From assembly GCF_035222375.1 (NCBI RefSeq), contig NW_026946363.1, positions 4,030,001 through 4,094,000 on the forward strand: DNA of 64,000 bases, written 5' to 3'. The notes beneath the pieces are model-generated. The model was not told where the DNA came from, searched no databases, and saw only the letters and a list, made by a program, of their open reading frames with translations. Of the stretch, positions 22,569-33,825 are shown one piece after another (the first letter of the stretch is position 1; every line of letters starts with the position of its first letter). A program made the translations under genes and the position numbers. The DNA comes from Podospora pseudocomata. Taxonomy: Eukaryota; Ascomycota; Sordariomycetes; Sordariales; Podosporaceae.

Positions 22569-23718
22569 ACGACTGGAACAGAGAAAACAACTAGACGACG
22601 GCCCGGGCAAGCTGGCAAGAGGGATGGGACGACATGTTTATAATGCTGCGAAGTTGTAAATATACCTTCTGGAGACCACGCCTCTGTCCATTTCTTCAGG
22701 CGCTCCCGGCCATGTGGTTGTGCCGTTTGGAAATCTGTCTATCTCGAAAACTGAATAGATCGCGACTGATGGATGCCTAAGGACTATGGGTTGGGTGTTG
22801 CAGATCCATGGCAACCGCTTCAACTCAAATCGAAACTGCTTATCCGTTACACGTACAGCATGTTCGTTCGGTGCCCGGACTTTATATTCTATTTGGATGC
22901 TGGTCACAAAAAAGAGAGATCCTCGTCGGTTCTCAGCTTCAGGGCTCTTTTAAATGCCTAAGCAGAAAAGGAATTTCTGGGCCTTCGAAAGCTTTGGGCT
23001 TCTGCAAGGGAGAAGCATCATTTTCCAAGCTAAATTATCCCCCTTTCGGCCTCCTCGGCCCCCTTTTCCCCTTGTTGCTGTCACAAGCTTGCGCGGTGCG
23101 GGGCTGTGTATGGCCAAAAAGTGTGTGTAACTGCGTGAAACCAAAGAGACACCGAGATAATACAAGCTTTCAACGACCACATGTTTGGCCAATGAGACTC
23201 AACAACCACAAACAACGTCAGTTCGACCTCACCCATTGGCATTGCGGTCTTTTACAACCAGCAATGACAGGGCTATGAGGGCGGATGATAGCGGGGATGC
23301 GCAGCCAAGCGCTCTGTCGCTCCGACCAACCCGCAGTCAGCATCGCCTAGCAAGGCCAGCCGCTAAAGGCATTGACCCTTTTGAGTTCGCCACTACTGCC
23401 TGCTGAACGACTTTGTTAGATCATGCGGCAATCCTCGCAGATCGAAACATCAGAAATGGTGATATACCTTGACTTCTGCATGGGGAAGATGTCCCAGACG
23501 CTCCACAAGCAGCAGTTCGGGAATCAACTCTTGGGATCCCGGCGCAAGGATTTACACTTTTTGTTTGTTGAAAGCGGGCCGCCGAGGAGGCTTGGACCGG
23601 ACATATAACTTAAACCCCCCTCCGGTCTGGTTTGGTCTGATCTGATCTGGCCTGAACTTTTTCTATTTCAACTGTTTACCGAACTGTTTCCCTATTCTTG
23701 GACAAACTTCTCGCTTTC
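22569..23718. other. Intergenic, NDUFA2 subunit to hypothetical gene
   Basis: About 1.15 kb. Several overlapping open frames exist but none has a recognisable domain. A short imperfect repeat of tctgatctg/gtctggtttg lies near 23625-23655, just before the hypothetical gene. Confidence 0.5.
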
Positions 23719-24093
23719 ATGGCCAAAATGTTCAGACACAGGCGCTCCATGGGCAAGCTCACCGAGCACCCGTCGATGTACTCATCACTCCTCGATCCGA
23801 GCTCTGAGCACAGCTCTGATGGTGCTGCTTCACCCAGCTCACCCAACTCCTCAAACCGACCGCTTCGGGGAAGAGCCAAATCCTCGCTTTTGGATTATCA
23901 GTCACGAAATTGGATCTCAGCTGTTGAACACCAAGGAGAAAAACCCCCACCCCGGAAACTTGTTAAAGACATGAACGGATCTGGACGCCCCTCCTTCTCT
24001 CAGTCGCTTTCAGACAGCGATGGTGAGAAGGAGAAGGGGCTCATGAGACGCCAAATCGCCAGGCTCAAAAGCTTTTACAAGAGAGAGAAATGA
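23719..24093 (+). CDS. Hypothetical small basic Ser-rich protein
   Basis: Single exon, 124 aa, from the ATG at 23719 (MAKMFRHRRSMGKL). The frame is open a few codons further up but only with TTG. It has no domain that I recognise. It is Ser-, Pro- and Arg/Lys-rich, probably disordered, with a basic N-terminus and a basic C-terminal helix (RRQIARLKSFYKREK). Codon use is ordinary for the window. It sits between a complex I subunit and an alpha/beta hydrolase on the same strand. It may be a real lineage-specific gene or a fortuitous frame. Confidence 0.5.
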   Translation: MAKMFRHRRSMGKLTEHPSMYSSLLDPSSEHSSDGAASPSSPNSSNRPLRGRAKSSLLDYQSRNWISAVEHQGEKPPPRKLVKDMNGSGRPSFSQSLSDSDGEKEKGLMRRQIARLKSFYKREK

Positions 24094-24586
24094 GCTCGAC
24101 CGCCTTCTTGTCCAGGCTTTCTTGCCGGCAAGAAGGTCTTCACAGAAGGTGGGGGATGGCAATTCGAGATTACGATAACCCCGCGATCCCCGCCATCATG
24201 GATCCATATTCGAATACCCCACCACCAAGTCTTTGCTGGTCACATTTCTCCCTTGTTTTATGGCGACATTTGGAGTTGAAGTACGAATCTTTTTTAGTAT
24301 AGGATATCATACCTCATATAGCGATACTCTCGACGCCGTTGGCTTTCTCCGCCTCTTGTACGGCCGCCTTTGACGAGTCCCTGGCCAAGACGGCCCCGCT
24401 TTCCGGCTCGCAACATTGGCTTACAGATATCAAACCCGGCTGCCCGAATTCGTCTCGCCAATCTTCGGGCACAAATCTTCAAGTCAAGACACTTCCAGGT
24501 AATCTTGGTCTTGGGTTTTGATTGACGGAACCACACGCCTCTCAGATATACGGACAGCCAATCTTCAAACTCAGCACCTTATTCCG
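24094..24586. other. Intergenic before the alpha/beta hydrolase gene
   Basis: Holds the leader of the hydrolase gene; its frame is open upstream only from a TTG at 24518, not from an ATG. Nothing else seen. Confidence 0.5.
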
Positions 24587-25825
24587 ATGCCAGTGTGGGC
24601 GCCAAATATTCGTCCTCCAGGGGCTGGCTCCTACCTCGCCCTGGGTGTGGCACTCGGTTTAACAACAGGTTTGACACTCAACGCACTTAGGCAGCTGAAG
24701 GGCTCCAGGAAACCTCTACTCATCAGGTCACCCCGTGAGACACAGTTGTCGAAACTTTCAAGAGAGGAAATCGATGCGTTGCCCTATCCCCCAGACGCAT
24801 TGCCAGGGGGCCGGGACGTTGAGACACCATACGGCATCATCAAAGTATTCGAATGGGGCCCTGAAGATGGAGAGAAGGTTCTCCTGCTGCATGGCATCAG
24901 CACGCCTTGTTTAGCACTGGGAAACCTCGGGCAGGAGTTGGTCAGAATGGGATATCGTGTTATGATATTCGACTTCTTTGGGCGTGGCTACTCGGATACT
25001 CCAACCGACCTCCCTTATGACATTCGCCTATACACAACTCAGATACTCCTCGCTCTTGCCTCGTCGAACGTGGCGTGGGCTGGGAATGACGGATTTCATT
25101 TGATTGGATATTCTCTGGGAGGAGGGATTGCTGTTCCGTTCGCCAAAGACTTCCCCCACATGGTCCGGTCTGTTGTCCTTATCGCTGGTGGAGGACTGAT
25201 TCGGCCTGAACATGTCAGCTGGAGGAGCAGATTACTGTACTCGACGGGGATATTCCCAGAATGGGCGCTCGAGTTTCTAGTTCGGAGACGCCTCATGCCA
25301 AAACGACGAGAAGCTATGACGGAAACAATGATGGCTACTCAGGTGGTGGACAGACCTAAGATCAGGCACAAAAACAGTGATGCCAACGGCGGAGATGGTT
25401 GGGACGGCGCCACTCTGTTGGCACATCGACCGGGCCATACAGTGTCGTCCGTTATGGAATGGCAGCTTCACCAACACAGGGGGTTCATTCCGGCTTTCAT
25501 GAGTAGCATCCGTCATGCACCCATTTACAATCAACACAAGGACTGGATAGCATTGGGGCGGCTCCTGGCCGAACGGAGGAAAGAAGCGGGCTGGGTGGAC
25601 ACAAGCTTGCCTGGCCTTAAGGGGGGAAGCATTCTTTTAGTACTTGGAGCCATGGACCCCGTTGTTTCGAAGGAGGAGTTGATTCATGACGCTACGGCTG
25701 TGCTGGGTGAGGATGGGTTTGAGGCTGTGGTTTTGAATAGCGGGCATGAATTGGTTATGACCAATGCGATTGAAGTTGCCAATACTGTTGCTGGCTTTTG
25801 GCTGCGGCTACCTGGTACAGAATAG
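24587..25825 (+). CDS. Alpha/beta hydrolase with N-terminal membrane anchor
   Basis: Single exon, 412 aa, start at ATG 24587 (MPVWAPNIRPPGAG). A hydrophobic segment near residues 15-35 (SYLALGVALGLTTGLTLNAL) looks like a membrane anchor. The alpha/beta hydrolase fold follows: oxyanion region LLLHGIST, strand and turn VMIFDFFGRGYSDTP, nucleophile elbow GYSLGGG (Ser), acid in LGAMDPVVS (Asp) and catalytic His in NSGHELV. All three catalytic residues are present, so it is probably active as an esterase or lipase-like enzyme. The substrate cannot be told from sequence. The lid region (about residues 215-330) contains a His/Asn/Gly-rich stretch. Distant relatives include fungal serine hydrolases of the epoxide hydrolase/lipase class. 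Confidence 0.85.
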   Translation: MPVWAPNIRPPGAGSYLALGVALGLTTGLTLNALRQLKGSRKPLLIRSPRETQLSKLSREEIDALPYPPDALPGGRDVETPYGIIKVFEWGPEDGEKVLLLHGISTPCLALGNLGQELVRMGYRVMIFDFFGRGYSDTPTDLPYDIRLYTTQILLALASSNVAWAGNDGFHLIGYSLGGGIAVPFAKDFPHMVRSVVLIAGGGLIRPEHVSWRSRLLYSTGIFPEWALEFLVRRRLMPKRREAMTETMMATQVVDRPKIRHKNSDANGGDGWDGATLLAHRPGHTVSSVMEWQLHQHRGFIPAFMSSIRHAPIYNQHKDWIALGRLLAERRKEAGWVDTSLPGLKGGSILLVLGAMDPVVSKEELIHDATAVLGEDGFEAVVLNSGHELVMTNAIEVANTVAGFWLRLPGTE

Positions 25826-26226
25826 GATGTAGATATACTTTCGGAATAACGGATACAAAGAAGTTAGATAGCATAGACAAATGATGCAATGAGATGCCAT
25901 GAACTTTTCTCTCAACACTTTGCTGAGCTGTTTTCCCTTGCTATCTGTCTACGAATCGCTATAATTGCAGCACGACCACTGATTTCAGCTACACATGGAG
26001 GCCCTAGAGCTCAGCTACACCGCCTTAAACCAGCGAAGACTCCAGGCAAACCCCACTAAACAGACCCCCACATTTCCTACCGTCCCAGATCTGCAAGGCT
26101 GAAAGTCTACATTGGAATTTCGCGACCTCATCTTCCAGGCGACTTTCACCAAGCTCAAACAACAGCACAATTGTACAAAACTTCGCCGGCACATAAAATA
26201 AACAGGACATCTACAACCAACAGAAC
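25826..26226. other. Intergenic, hydrolase to RRP43
   Basis: About 400 bp with the hydrolase 3' end and the RRP43 promoter. No gene seen. Confidence 0.6.
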
Positions 26227-27303
26227 ATGGCAACAGCTTCACCAGCGCCATCCGGGCCCCAGCCCTCCCTCACCTTTACCCGCCCCGTCTTCGCTAAGCT
26301 CTCCCCCCACCCATACCTCCTTCGCACTCTTTCCCCCGACTCCCCAGACCAACAGCCCACCCGCGACAACGGCCGCGCGCCGCACCAGTCACGCCCGATC
26401 CAGATCAATACCTCCTCCCTATCCCAAGCTCATGGCTCTTCCCTCGTCCGAACAGGCGACACGACCGTCATCTGCGGCGTCCGAGGCGAGCTCCTCCCCG
26501 TGACGGCTATTCCCCAATTCCGACCTCACAACGGGACGCTCTACGATCAAGACGAGGGCGATGAGGCAAGGGCGAGGAAAGAACTCAAGGATTACGATCT
26601 GCTAGTCCCCAATATTGAGCTGGCAACAGGGTGCGCGCCGCAGTTCTTGCCGGGTGTGCCGCCTACGACGTTGGCGCAGACGGTGAGCACGAGGGTGTAC
26701 AGTCTTTTGCACGGGGCTGGGGTGGTGGACGGGCGGGGGTTGAGGGTGTGGTTCACGCCGGAGAGTAAGAAGGAGGAAGGGGATATGGAAGTTGAAGGGG
26801 AGGAAGAGCGGGAGGAGCAGAAGCCGCAGGTGGTGGCGTATTGGGTGCTGTATATTGACTTGCTCTTTGTCAGCTTTGACGGGAACCCGTTTGATGCTGC
26901 TTGGGCGGCGGTTTTGGCTGCGCTGAAGGATACGAAGCTTCCCATGGCGAGGTGGGATCCTGATAGGGAGATGGTTGTTTGCCGGAAGGGGCAGGATACG
27001 AGGTTGAATGTCAGGGGACTGCCGGTGGCTTGTTCGGCGGCGGTGTTTTTGGAGAAGGAGCATGGTGAGGTGGGAAGGGGGGAGCGGAATAGGCATTGGA
27101 TTTTGTTGGATCCGGATCGGAGCGAGGAGGAGCTGTGCAAGGAGGTTATTACTGTTGTTGTGGATTGCTCGGACGGGGGGGAGACGAGGGTGAGGAGTAT
27201 TGAGAAGCAGGGTGGGACGGTGATTGGGAGGGAGTTGATTAGGGGGTTTGTTGGGGTTGCGGAGGGGAGGTGGAGGGAGGTGAAGGAGGCGATGGGGAAT
27301 TAG
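26227..27303 (+). CDS. RRP43: Exosome complex core subunit Rrp43 (RNase PH-like)
   Basis: Single exon, 358 aa. Family knowledge: Rrp43 is one of six RNase PH-like ring subunits of the RNA exosome and is catalytically inactive in eukaryotes. Visible features are PVFAKLSPHPYLLRTL near the N-terminus, SLVRTGDTTVICGVRGEL (RNase PH core), LVPNIELATGCAPQF and YWVLYIDLLFVSFDGNPFDAAWAAVLAAL, followed by the second RNase PH half. A short acidic Glu-rich insert lies near residues 180-200. The start is the first ATG in good context (gaacATGGC). The coding strand changes from C-rich to G-rich near 26600. Assignment to Rrp43 over Rrp42 or Rrp45 rests on overall pattern. Confidence 0.87.
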   Translation: MATASPAPSGPQPSLTFTRPVFAKLSPHPYLLRTLSPDSPDQQPTRDNGRAPHQSRPIQINTSSLSQAHGSSLVRTGDTTVICGVRGELLPVTAIPQFRPHNGTLYDQDEGDEARARKELKDYDLLVPNIELATGCAPQFLPGVPPTTLAQTVSTRVYSLLHGAGVVDGRGLRVWFTPESKKEEGDMEVEGEEEREEQKPQVVAYWVLYIDLLFVSFDGNPFDAAWAAVLAALKDTKLPMARWDPDREMVVCRKGQDTRLNVRGLPVACSAAVFLEKEHGEVGRGERNRHWILLDPDRSEEELCKEVITVVVDCSDGGETRVRSIEKQGGTVIGRELIRGFVGVAEGRWREVKEAMGN

Positions 27304-28242
27304 GAGATTGTGGAGATGGTTATTTGGAAGGATGAGGATGATGACAAAGTAGAAGGGATGTAAAAATTGATAGCCAAAAGATGGTTTACATGAGCTTTGA
27401 AGCGATGTTTTCCATTTGTCTTTCGTATGTGGTTTAGTTGTGTGATACTCTTTGAGAGGCCATTTCAAACTGCAGTGACGGTAACATTTGAAAACGGGAA
27501 GAAACATGAAGTAAATGTCACGATCTGTCTTGTCTAGGAAAACCTATATCCCATCCAAAAAAAAAAAAAGCCCAGGCGCTAACCGCCAGCAACATATCTC
27601 GACCTTGAGAATTGTCGGGTAAGTGGAAAGGCAGCGTAGACCCTTAATCCAAGTCAAGAAGTCTTGATAGCTTTGGAGCTGGAATCCATAACCCTGCTCA
27701 AGAATCTAATCGATGTATACTTTCAAGGGCAGCTATCAAAAGGGGTCAAACAGCGAGGGCTCGTCATCATATAACAGCAAACTGAGCAGCATGGAAAAAT
27801 GTGTCTACACTTTCGACCCACTCTTACAGATGAATTCCAGAGCAGGAGATACAGGGAGACATTTGATCTGCCGCTCAACATGAGAGTCCCTAATGAAAGC
27901 AACTCCACCGTACCACAATGCTGTTGAAGGCAGACATCACCGTCGGTTGTTGAGCGTTAGTGAGAAAAAAGAGAAAGTTTCCACTCGAGCCAAAACCATC
28001 AGTGTTTTCCTGCAGTCGCTCGCATGGTCCGTGCAGAAGTTTAGGTGGGGCTCGGGCCGAACATTTGCCGACCCTGAGGCCCCACCATCGCGAACAAGGT
28101 TATGCCGATCCACCCGCTCGAACTTCATTCAAATTTTCGCCGCCTGCAAGGCTTCTTCTCAACTGCTTCTTTTCCACCACAACTGCAAAACCTGTCTGTT
28201 GGTACAGTCCCGACTGTCACAGAGTGCCCGCTCCATGTAGAA
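27304..28242. other. Intergenic, RRP43 to Rab escort protein gene
   Basis: About 940 bp. It contains an A12-13 run at about 27558 and otherwise no feature. Open frames are short and overlap each other on both strands. Confidence 0.55.
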
Positions 28243-29983
28243 ATGGAGTCTTTGGCTGACACCCTCTGGGACGTCGTCATCTGCGGCACGGGTTTGCAGC
28301 AGTCGCTGCTCGCTTTGTAAGTACAATCAAGCAAAACACCAACTTCGCGTTTGCCTGTCTAACTAACCCAGCACTTCCCCTCCTTGAAGAGCCCTCTCGA
28401 GATCCGACAAGAAGGTCCTTCACATCGACCCAAATGACTTCTATGGTGGTGCTGAAGCAGCTTTCAGCCTGCAAGAAGTAGAATCATGGGTTGAAAAGGT
28501 CGAAACTGGCAAGGAAGGCCTCTTTGAGGCTGCCTCCGTGAAGAAGCTCGGGGGTGACACCGGCTTGTCTTTTCCCCGCGCATACTCCCTGGCACTCGCA
28601 CCCCAGCTCATCCACGCCCGCTCGACGCTGCTCTCCCAGCTTGTCTCTTCCCGCGCCTACCGGCAGGTCGAGTTCCTTGCCGTGGGATCCTTCTCTATTT
28701 TCAAGCCCTCCCCAGATTCCTCGCAAAAACCCACCCTGGTCCGCATCCCTTCTACCCGCGAAGATGTCTTTTCTACCACCGCCATCTCAGCAAAGGCAAA
28801 GCGCGGTCTGATGAAGTTCCTCAAATTCGTTTTGGATTACGACAGCACCCCCCAGACAGACACATGGCAACCCCACGTGGATGCACCACTGACTGAGTTC
28901 TTGCTGAAAGAGTTCAAGATGGATCAGGAACTTCAGACTTACATCATCACTCTCACCCTTTCACTCAACGGAAAGATCAATACCAGAGACGGGCTGGCTG
29001 TCATCCATCGCCATCTCTCGTCGATGGGTATGTACGGTCCAGGCTTTGCTGCCCTCTACCCCAAGTGGGGCGGCCTGTCAGAGATTGCCCAAGTCTCATG
29101 CCGAGCCGGCGCGGTAGGCGGAGCTGTGTATATGCTCGGGACAGGCATCAAGACGATGAACGACAAGGACGACCCCATCGTGATTGAACTCTCCAGCGGC
29201 GATACAATCAAGACACACAAGGTTGTCCGCGCCAACGAGAGCGCTACTGATCGATTCGGTATCAACAGGCTGGTAGCTGTTGTTGGCTCCTCACTGAAAT
29301 CACTTTTCGAGTCAACGGTCGAGGGTGCACCAAAGCCGGCCGTCGCCATTGTTGCTTTCCCAGCTGGCTCCTTGTCAACTGCTACTGGGGAAGCATCAAC
29401 ATCCCCGGTGTATCTGTCTGTTCATTCCAGCGATACCGGGGAATGTCCTGCCAACCAAAGTAAGCCAGCTCTTTCCTTTGTCTCTTTCACTGCCCTTCCG
29501 AGTACCATGATGATCCAAATCGAATACTTATCTACATTGTCTGAGCTTCGGCACTGGCGATAATACCTCTGACATTCTGATGTACTCTCACTCTATCATA
29601 TTCATTTCTTCATGCTGGTTCGTTGAACAAGCGCTAACTGGAGATCAACAGGTGTTCTTTACTTTACCACTGGCTCAGAGCATGCCTCCCAGGACTTGCT
29701 TCAACAAGCATTGGATTCTTTTCTGGCTGCTTTGTCTGGTGATACTGTCCCCCAGTGTCTTTATAAACTGCAGTATAAGCAACTGCAAAGCTCAGCTCAC
29801 AGTCAAGCAAACGGTTCGATTTTCGATTTTGCTCCTCCTGCCTCAGCCCTTGCTTTTGACGACTCAATTTTGCAGTCGGTTCAAGATGCTTGGAAGATGG
29901 TCTTAGGTGATGAAGCTGTCGAGGAAGAGTACCTTACCTTTGCTGACCGAGAAGGCGCAATGGATGATGACGAAAGTGTATGA
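28243..29983 (+). CDS. MRS6: Rab escort protein (Rab geranylgeranyltransferase component A)
   Basis: Model: join(28243..28316, 28390..29459, 29652..29983), 491 aa. Family knowledge: REP presents newly made Rab GTPases to geranylgeranyltransferase II and delivers them to membranes; it is related to GDI. The N-terminal dinucleotide-binding-like motif is formed across intron 1 (DVVICGTGLQQSLLALALSR), followed by VLHIDPNDFYGG. Other GDI/REP blocks are MSSMG-type HRHLSSMGMYGPGFAALYP, GLSEIAQVSCRAGAVGGAVY and HSSDTGECPANQS. Intron 2 (192 nt) joins NQS to VLYFTTGSEHASQDLL. The acidic C-terminus is typical of REP and longer than GDI. REP and not GDI is chosen from the divergent core and the C-terminal region. 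Confidence 0.9.
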
Positions 29984-30370
29984 TTAATGTCGATGACGGT
30001 AAGCGGTTTCATTTATCATGAGATACGATGGTTAGTCTTGGGTGTAGCACATCCATTAAGAATGAAAAAAGTTAAAGAACAAATTGAGTTTATTGAGCAT
30101 TATGATCCTGTGAATCTAATGTTTATGCAGTGTCACCATGATGCCTTTCCTCCACCCAATGCCCTCCTATGCTTTGTATTAATTGTTGTTTGTGTCCGAA
30201 ACTCCGTTCGCTTCGCGCAGATGCAAGCAACACGGTACAAAGCATTCCGGAAATATGACCTCTCCATCCAAGCAACAGCTTTGTGAGATTTCCGAAATCT
30301 CTCCATTACGCAAATCCTCCCAAAATCCGATGAATTTTTGCCCAAAGATGCGATAAATGCATCATCCCAT
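29984..30370. other. Convergent 3' region, MRS6/REC8
   Basis: About 390 bp, AT-richer than its flanks, holding two 3' UTRs. No gene seen. Confidence 0.6.
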
Positions 30371-32734
30371 TTACTCCTCATCATCATCTCCAGTAGCAAT
30401 CCTCGACTCCTCACCACCATCCCCCATCTCCTCATCCTCCCCCTCCTCGCCACCATCCTCAGACAAAGGCAAGTCAACCCCCACCCTGATCTCCCCAAAC
30501 GGCTTCAGCCCCCCCTGTCCATCCTGCTTCACCTTCACCACATTCTTCGTCGCCAAAGTCAACACATGATGAAAAGCCTGTACCACCACCGCCCTCTTCC
30601 TATCCTCCGGCTCAAACAAGTCATCAAAGCTCACCCAGGCTTTCTCGTCCTGCTCATCATCCTCATTGGCGTACCCCTTGGTCTTGGCAATATGCCGGAG
30701 AAACCTTGCGAAGTTCTGCCCCTCGCGATCAAGGGCATTGATCATCTGCTGGGAGGTATCAGCTGGCACCTTTATCTCCTGGGGGGCATCAATCGGATCG
30801 ACGATGGGATCAGAAGAGAGGAAGGCACCACCTCCTCCTTGGGAGAAACCCGTGTCTGATCCAAAGATGGGTTGATCGCTGAAGCGTTCGATCTGGTCTG
30901 ATCCCCCCAATATACCAGCTCTGGCACGGTGGGTGAGGGGGGAGGCGCTGACGTGACGGCTGCCGGGTTTGGAGCCGGCACCGCCTTTGATGGGGGAGCT
31001 AGGGATGTGAGAGGAGGGTCTGTTCCAGGGGGCATCGGAGTGGATTGCGTCTGAGAGTTGGGCGCTGGTGCCTCTTCTGCCTGCTTCAATTGGCTCTCCT
31101 TGTTCACCCAGGAGGAAGAGTTGGGCTTCGTTTGTAAGTTGGGGGGCACCTTGTGGGGCGTCGGGCTCATTGCTGAGGCGGGGACGGACCCGACGGGCGA
31201 CTTCGTCTTCTTCTAGCTCGAGGGCTTGTGAGGCTGTGCGACGGCGGCTACGGGGGGTGGCGGGTACATCGCCGCTGACGTCGGAATCTGGGCTGATGAA
31301 ACCTAACTGCTGAGCGAGACCCTCTCCTGCAAAGAAGGGGGCCAAGGGGTGCGGGATGTTAGGGTAGCCGGCCAAGTAGCCAAGGTTGGCGAGACCCTGT
31401 CCGAACACCAGATTGTAAGCATTCATCCGTGTTTCCGTGGCTGTGAGTCCACGTCGCTGCCGTCGAGCGGTCTCTTCATCAGCTCTGTTGGCGTAAGTGT
31501 CACCCCAGAGTCGAATCTGCCCACGAGTGAGCATAGTCTGATCATCTGGCGCGAGAAGTTGGCGGCGACGCTGACGTCGAGCACGAGCTGGAGCTTGAAC
31601 TTCACTAGCGTTTTCGTCCATTTCGGCCTCTTGTTGTTGCTGCTCTTGGTTCTCTTCTTGCTGCGCCTGCCCGACTTGGGGAAGGACAGGGGGTTCAGAC
31701 GGCAGGCGCGGATCAGAAGGAATGGCAGGGTCTCTGTTACCCATAATGAAGTCTCCTTCGCTATCGAATCGATCGAGACCGAGATCAGAGGGAAGGTTGT
31801 CATCGGCCTTGGAAACATCGACCTGGGGAATCTGCGGCAGCTCAGGCTCCTCAAAAAGGGCTAACACGTTCCCATCTGCGTCGATTTCAATGCCCCAATC
31901 ATCGATGGGTGCAAGCTGTCGCTCCTCATCGCCGAAGGGCAGCACTTGTTGGTTGTCCATGCCATGATCTATGTCATCGCTGCCAAAGGGACCGTCATGG
32001 AATGGGTTTCTAAGACCAGAAGAAGATCCGGGGAGGTCAAGGCCCCCATGGATCGAGCTCCCGCCAGCGTTGAAGCTGTCGAGCTGGTGAGGCGACATCT
32101 GTGAAGTGCTGTTGCGTGATGCTTGGCTTTCGACGGCTGGAAGAATCAAGTTACCGTCATCGTCAAGCTCAAAGACGGGGAGCTGGTAGTTGAGGTCAAA
32201 ATCAGGGTCGTCTTGGAGCATGAGCTCCTTCCGCCTATAAGATATCAGCTACCCACGTTATCAAAGAAAATTTCTTTCGAGCAACCTTACTTGGCCTTGC
32301 CTGCCCTCGGATCCAGTGCATTCTCATTTCCGCCCATGGCATTGTAAAAAGCCATCATATGGGCCTGCACCTTCTCAGCGTCGGCCAATACATACTGGCA
32401 CTGCTGCGAGTACACCCTGGAGACGCCATAGAGAAGACTGCCTTGGAGACGTAGGGCAATAGGGGCACCAGGCTCCAAGATAGTTTCGCAAGCCTTCTGG
32501 ACGTTAACCTCCTGGATTGCCTTACGTGAGATCTTCTTGGCATTGGACTTGATGCCAACGGTTGAGACGAGCCTGGTGATATTAGATACGAGGATAACAT
32601 TTGGTGAAGGGAAATTCTGAACGTACCAGACTGTGGCCACACCATACTGGTGGCTGGTGAGGACTGTTGGTGGTGTAAGCGTCTGAACTCTCGGATGGCT
32701 CGGCAAGATACTTACTTTCGTGGCTGTAGAACAT
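30371..32734 (-). CDS. REC8: Meiotic cohesin kleisin subunit Rec8
   Basis: Model: complement(join(30371..32234, 32291..32572, 32627..32663, 32716..32734)), 733 aa. Family knowledge: Rec8 replaces Rad21/Scc1 in meiotic cohesin and is cleaved by separase. The N-terminal SMC3-binding domain is spread over three tiny exons (19, 37 and 282 nt): MFYSHEILTSHQYGVATVW, then LVSTVGIKSNAKKISRKAIQ, EPGAPIALRLQGSLLYGVSR. The long acidic middle is disordered and Gln-rich. The C-terminus (AVVVQAFHHVLTLATKNVVKV) is the winged helix that binds SMC1. ExxR separase-type sites may be present but were not mapped. The KAIQEVNVQKACETILEPG block separates it from fungal Rad21. All three introns have CTAAC-like or usable branch regions and restore the frame. 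Confidence 0.9.
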
Positions 32735-33825
32735 GCCGTATGTAGATATTTGGCTTGGACAGCCGGTAGTCTATGTATCTGATGCTGTTCGTGATAGTAA
32801 CCCCCTTAAGTAAGAAAGGCTGGGGCCTGGAGTGGGGGATACTGGATGTATTGCGGCGGAATCGAAGGATATCTCGTAACGCTGGAACGCACGAAAAGAA
32901 GCGAAAGGTTAACGACTGAGAGAATATGTAACTCGAGATATTTGAGCGACCGGACTTGTCTTGAAGTGAGATAGGTCCTCTCACTAGTGTCGGACCTTCG
33001 AGTTGATCGAGTCGTGGTGAAGGGTTCGCGGCGCACAAATAAGGATGCTTGGTGGGATGAAAGGAAGAAGTGAACGGAGGAAGGCCTCAATTGAGAAAAG
33101 ACTGGGGAAGATACTGACAATAGGCAGTCCCACGCGTCTGGAGTGCGTGGTGGGACCTCTGGGAAGGAAGGAGCATTGTGGCCGCTGGGGGACAATGGCC
33201 TGAATTGGAAGGCACCACTTTCTATGAGCACGGCCTTGATGCATTCAAGTAGCCTTGACTAGCTGTTCTGAATGTGTTCTCTTTTCACAATAGTATCGTA
33301 TCTGCTCGCAGATGTGGGAACATGTTGAGTATCATATTCAGGCCGAACCCCCAAATGCTTGGCAACGACGTTGCTCTGTCATGGCGCAACCCATTGTATG
33401 CACACAGACTTGTTGCTGGAGGCACATATTGCTCCGTGGTAAACTCTTCTCCTCAATTCAAAATACACCGGTGTGGGCAATGAAGACTCCCCTTCGCCAG
33501 CAGGATACACATTAGGGAACCGGTCATGCAAAATAGCAAGCCAAAGCCATCACGTTGAAGAGCATGCCGTTTCTGAAGAGAGCAGGTCTTGGTCAATAAA
33601 AAATGAGTAGTTATGAATGTACAAAGAAGAGCGTCCCTATCATGAAGGGCAAACTGTGGGAATATCATACATAAATGAGACACGTTCTTCCAATCCAAGC
33701 CCTTCCTCTTTCGAAATTCCGTCATATTCAATAGATCCGTCATCCTCTTGCCATAAAATTATTTCAGGGTATCCTTTTCCTCTTTTTGGTGGGGTTTTTT
33801 TTTTTTTTGTTTGTTTGGTATCTCA
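32735..33825. other. Intergenic, REC8 promoter and 3' end of the lectin-like gene
   Basis: About 1.1 kb. No gene supported. REC8 would be expected to carry meiosis-specific sites here; I recognise none with confidence. A T12-type run lies near 33797. Confidence 0.5.

Noticed and set aside
24518-24586. Upstream extension of the alpha/beta hydrolase
   Set aside because: It opens only from a TTG. The first ATG in frame is 24587, so the extension was left out. Likewise, the GTG at 3159 for SKT5-like and at 38916 for the coiled-coil gene were not used as starts.
26602-27507. 301-codon reverse frame opposite RRP43
   Set aside because: Low-complexity Pro/His/Arg translation of the G-rich coding strand; no family features.
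29460-29651. Possible extra small exon in the long second intron of the Rab escort gene
   Set aside because: No internal piece has both an acceptor and donor that keep the frame, and the direct join gives NQSVLYFTTG, which fits the family.
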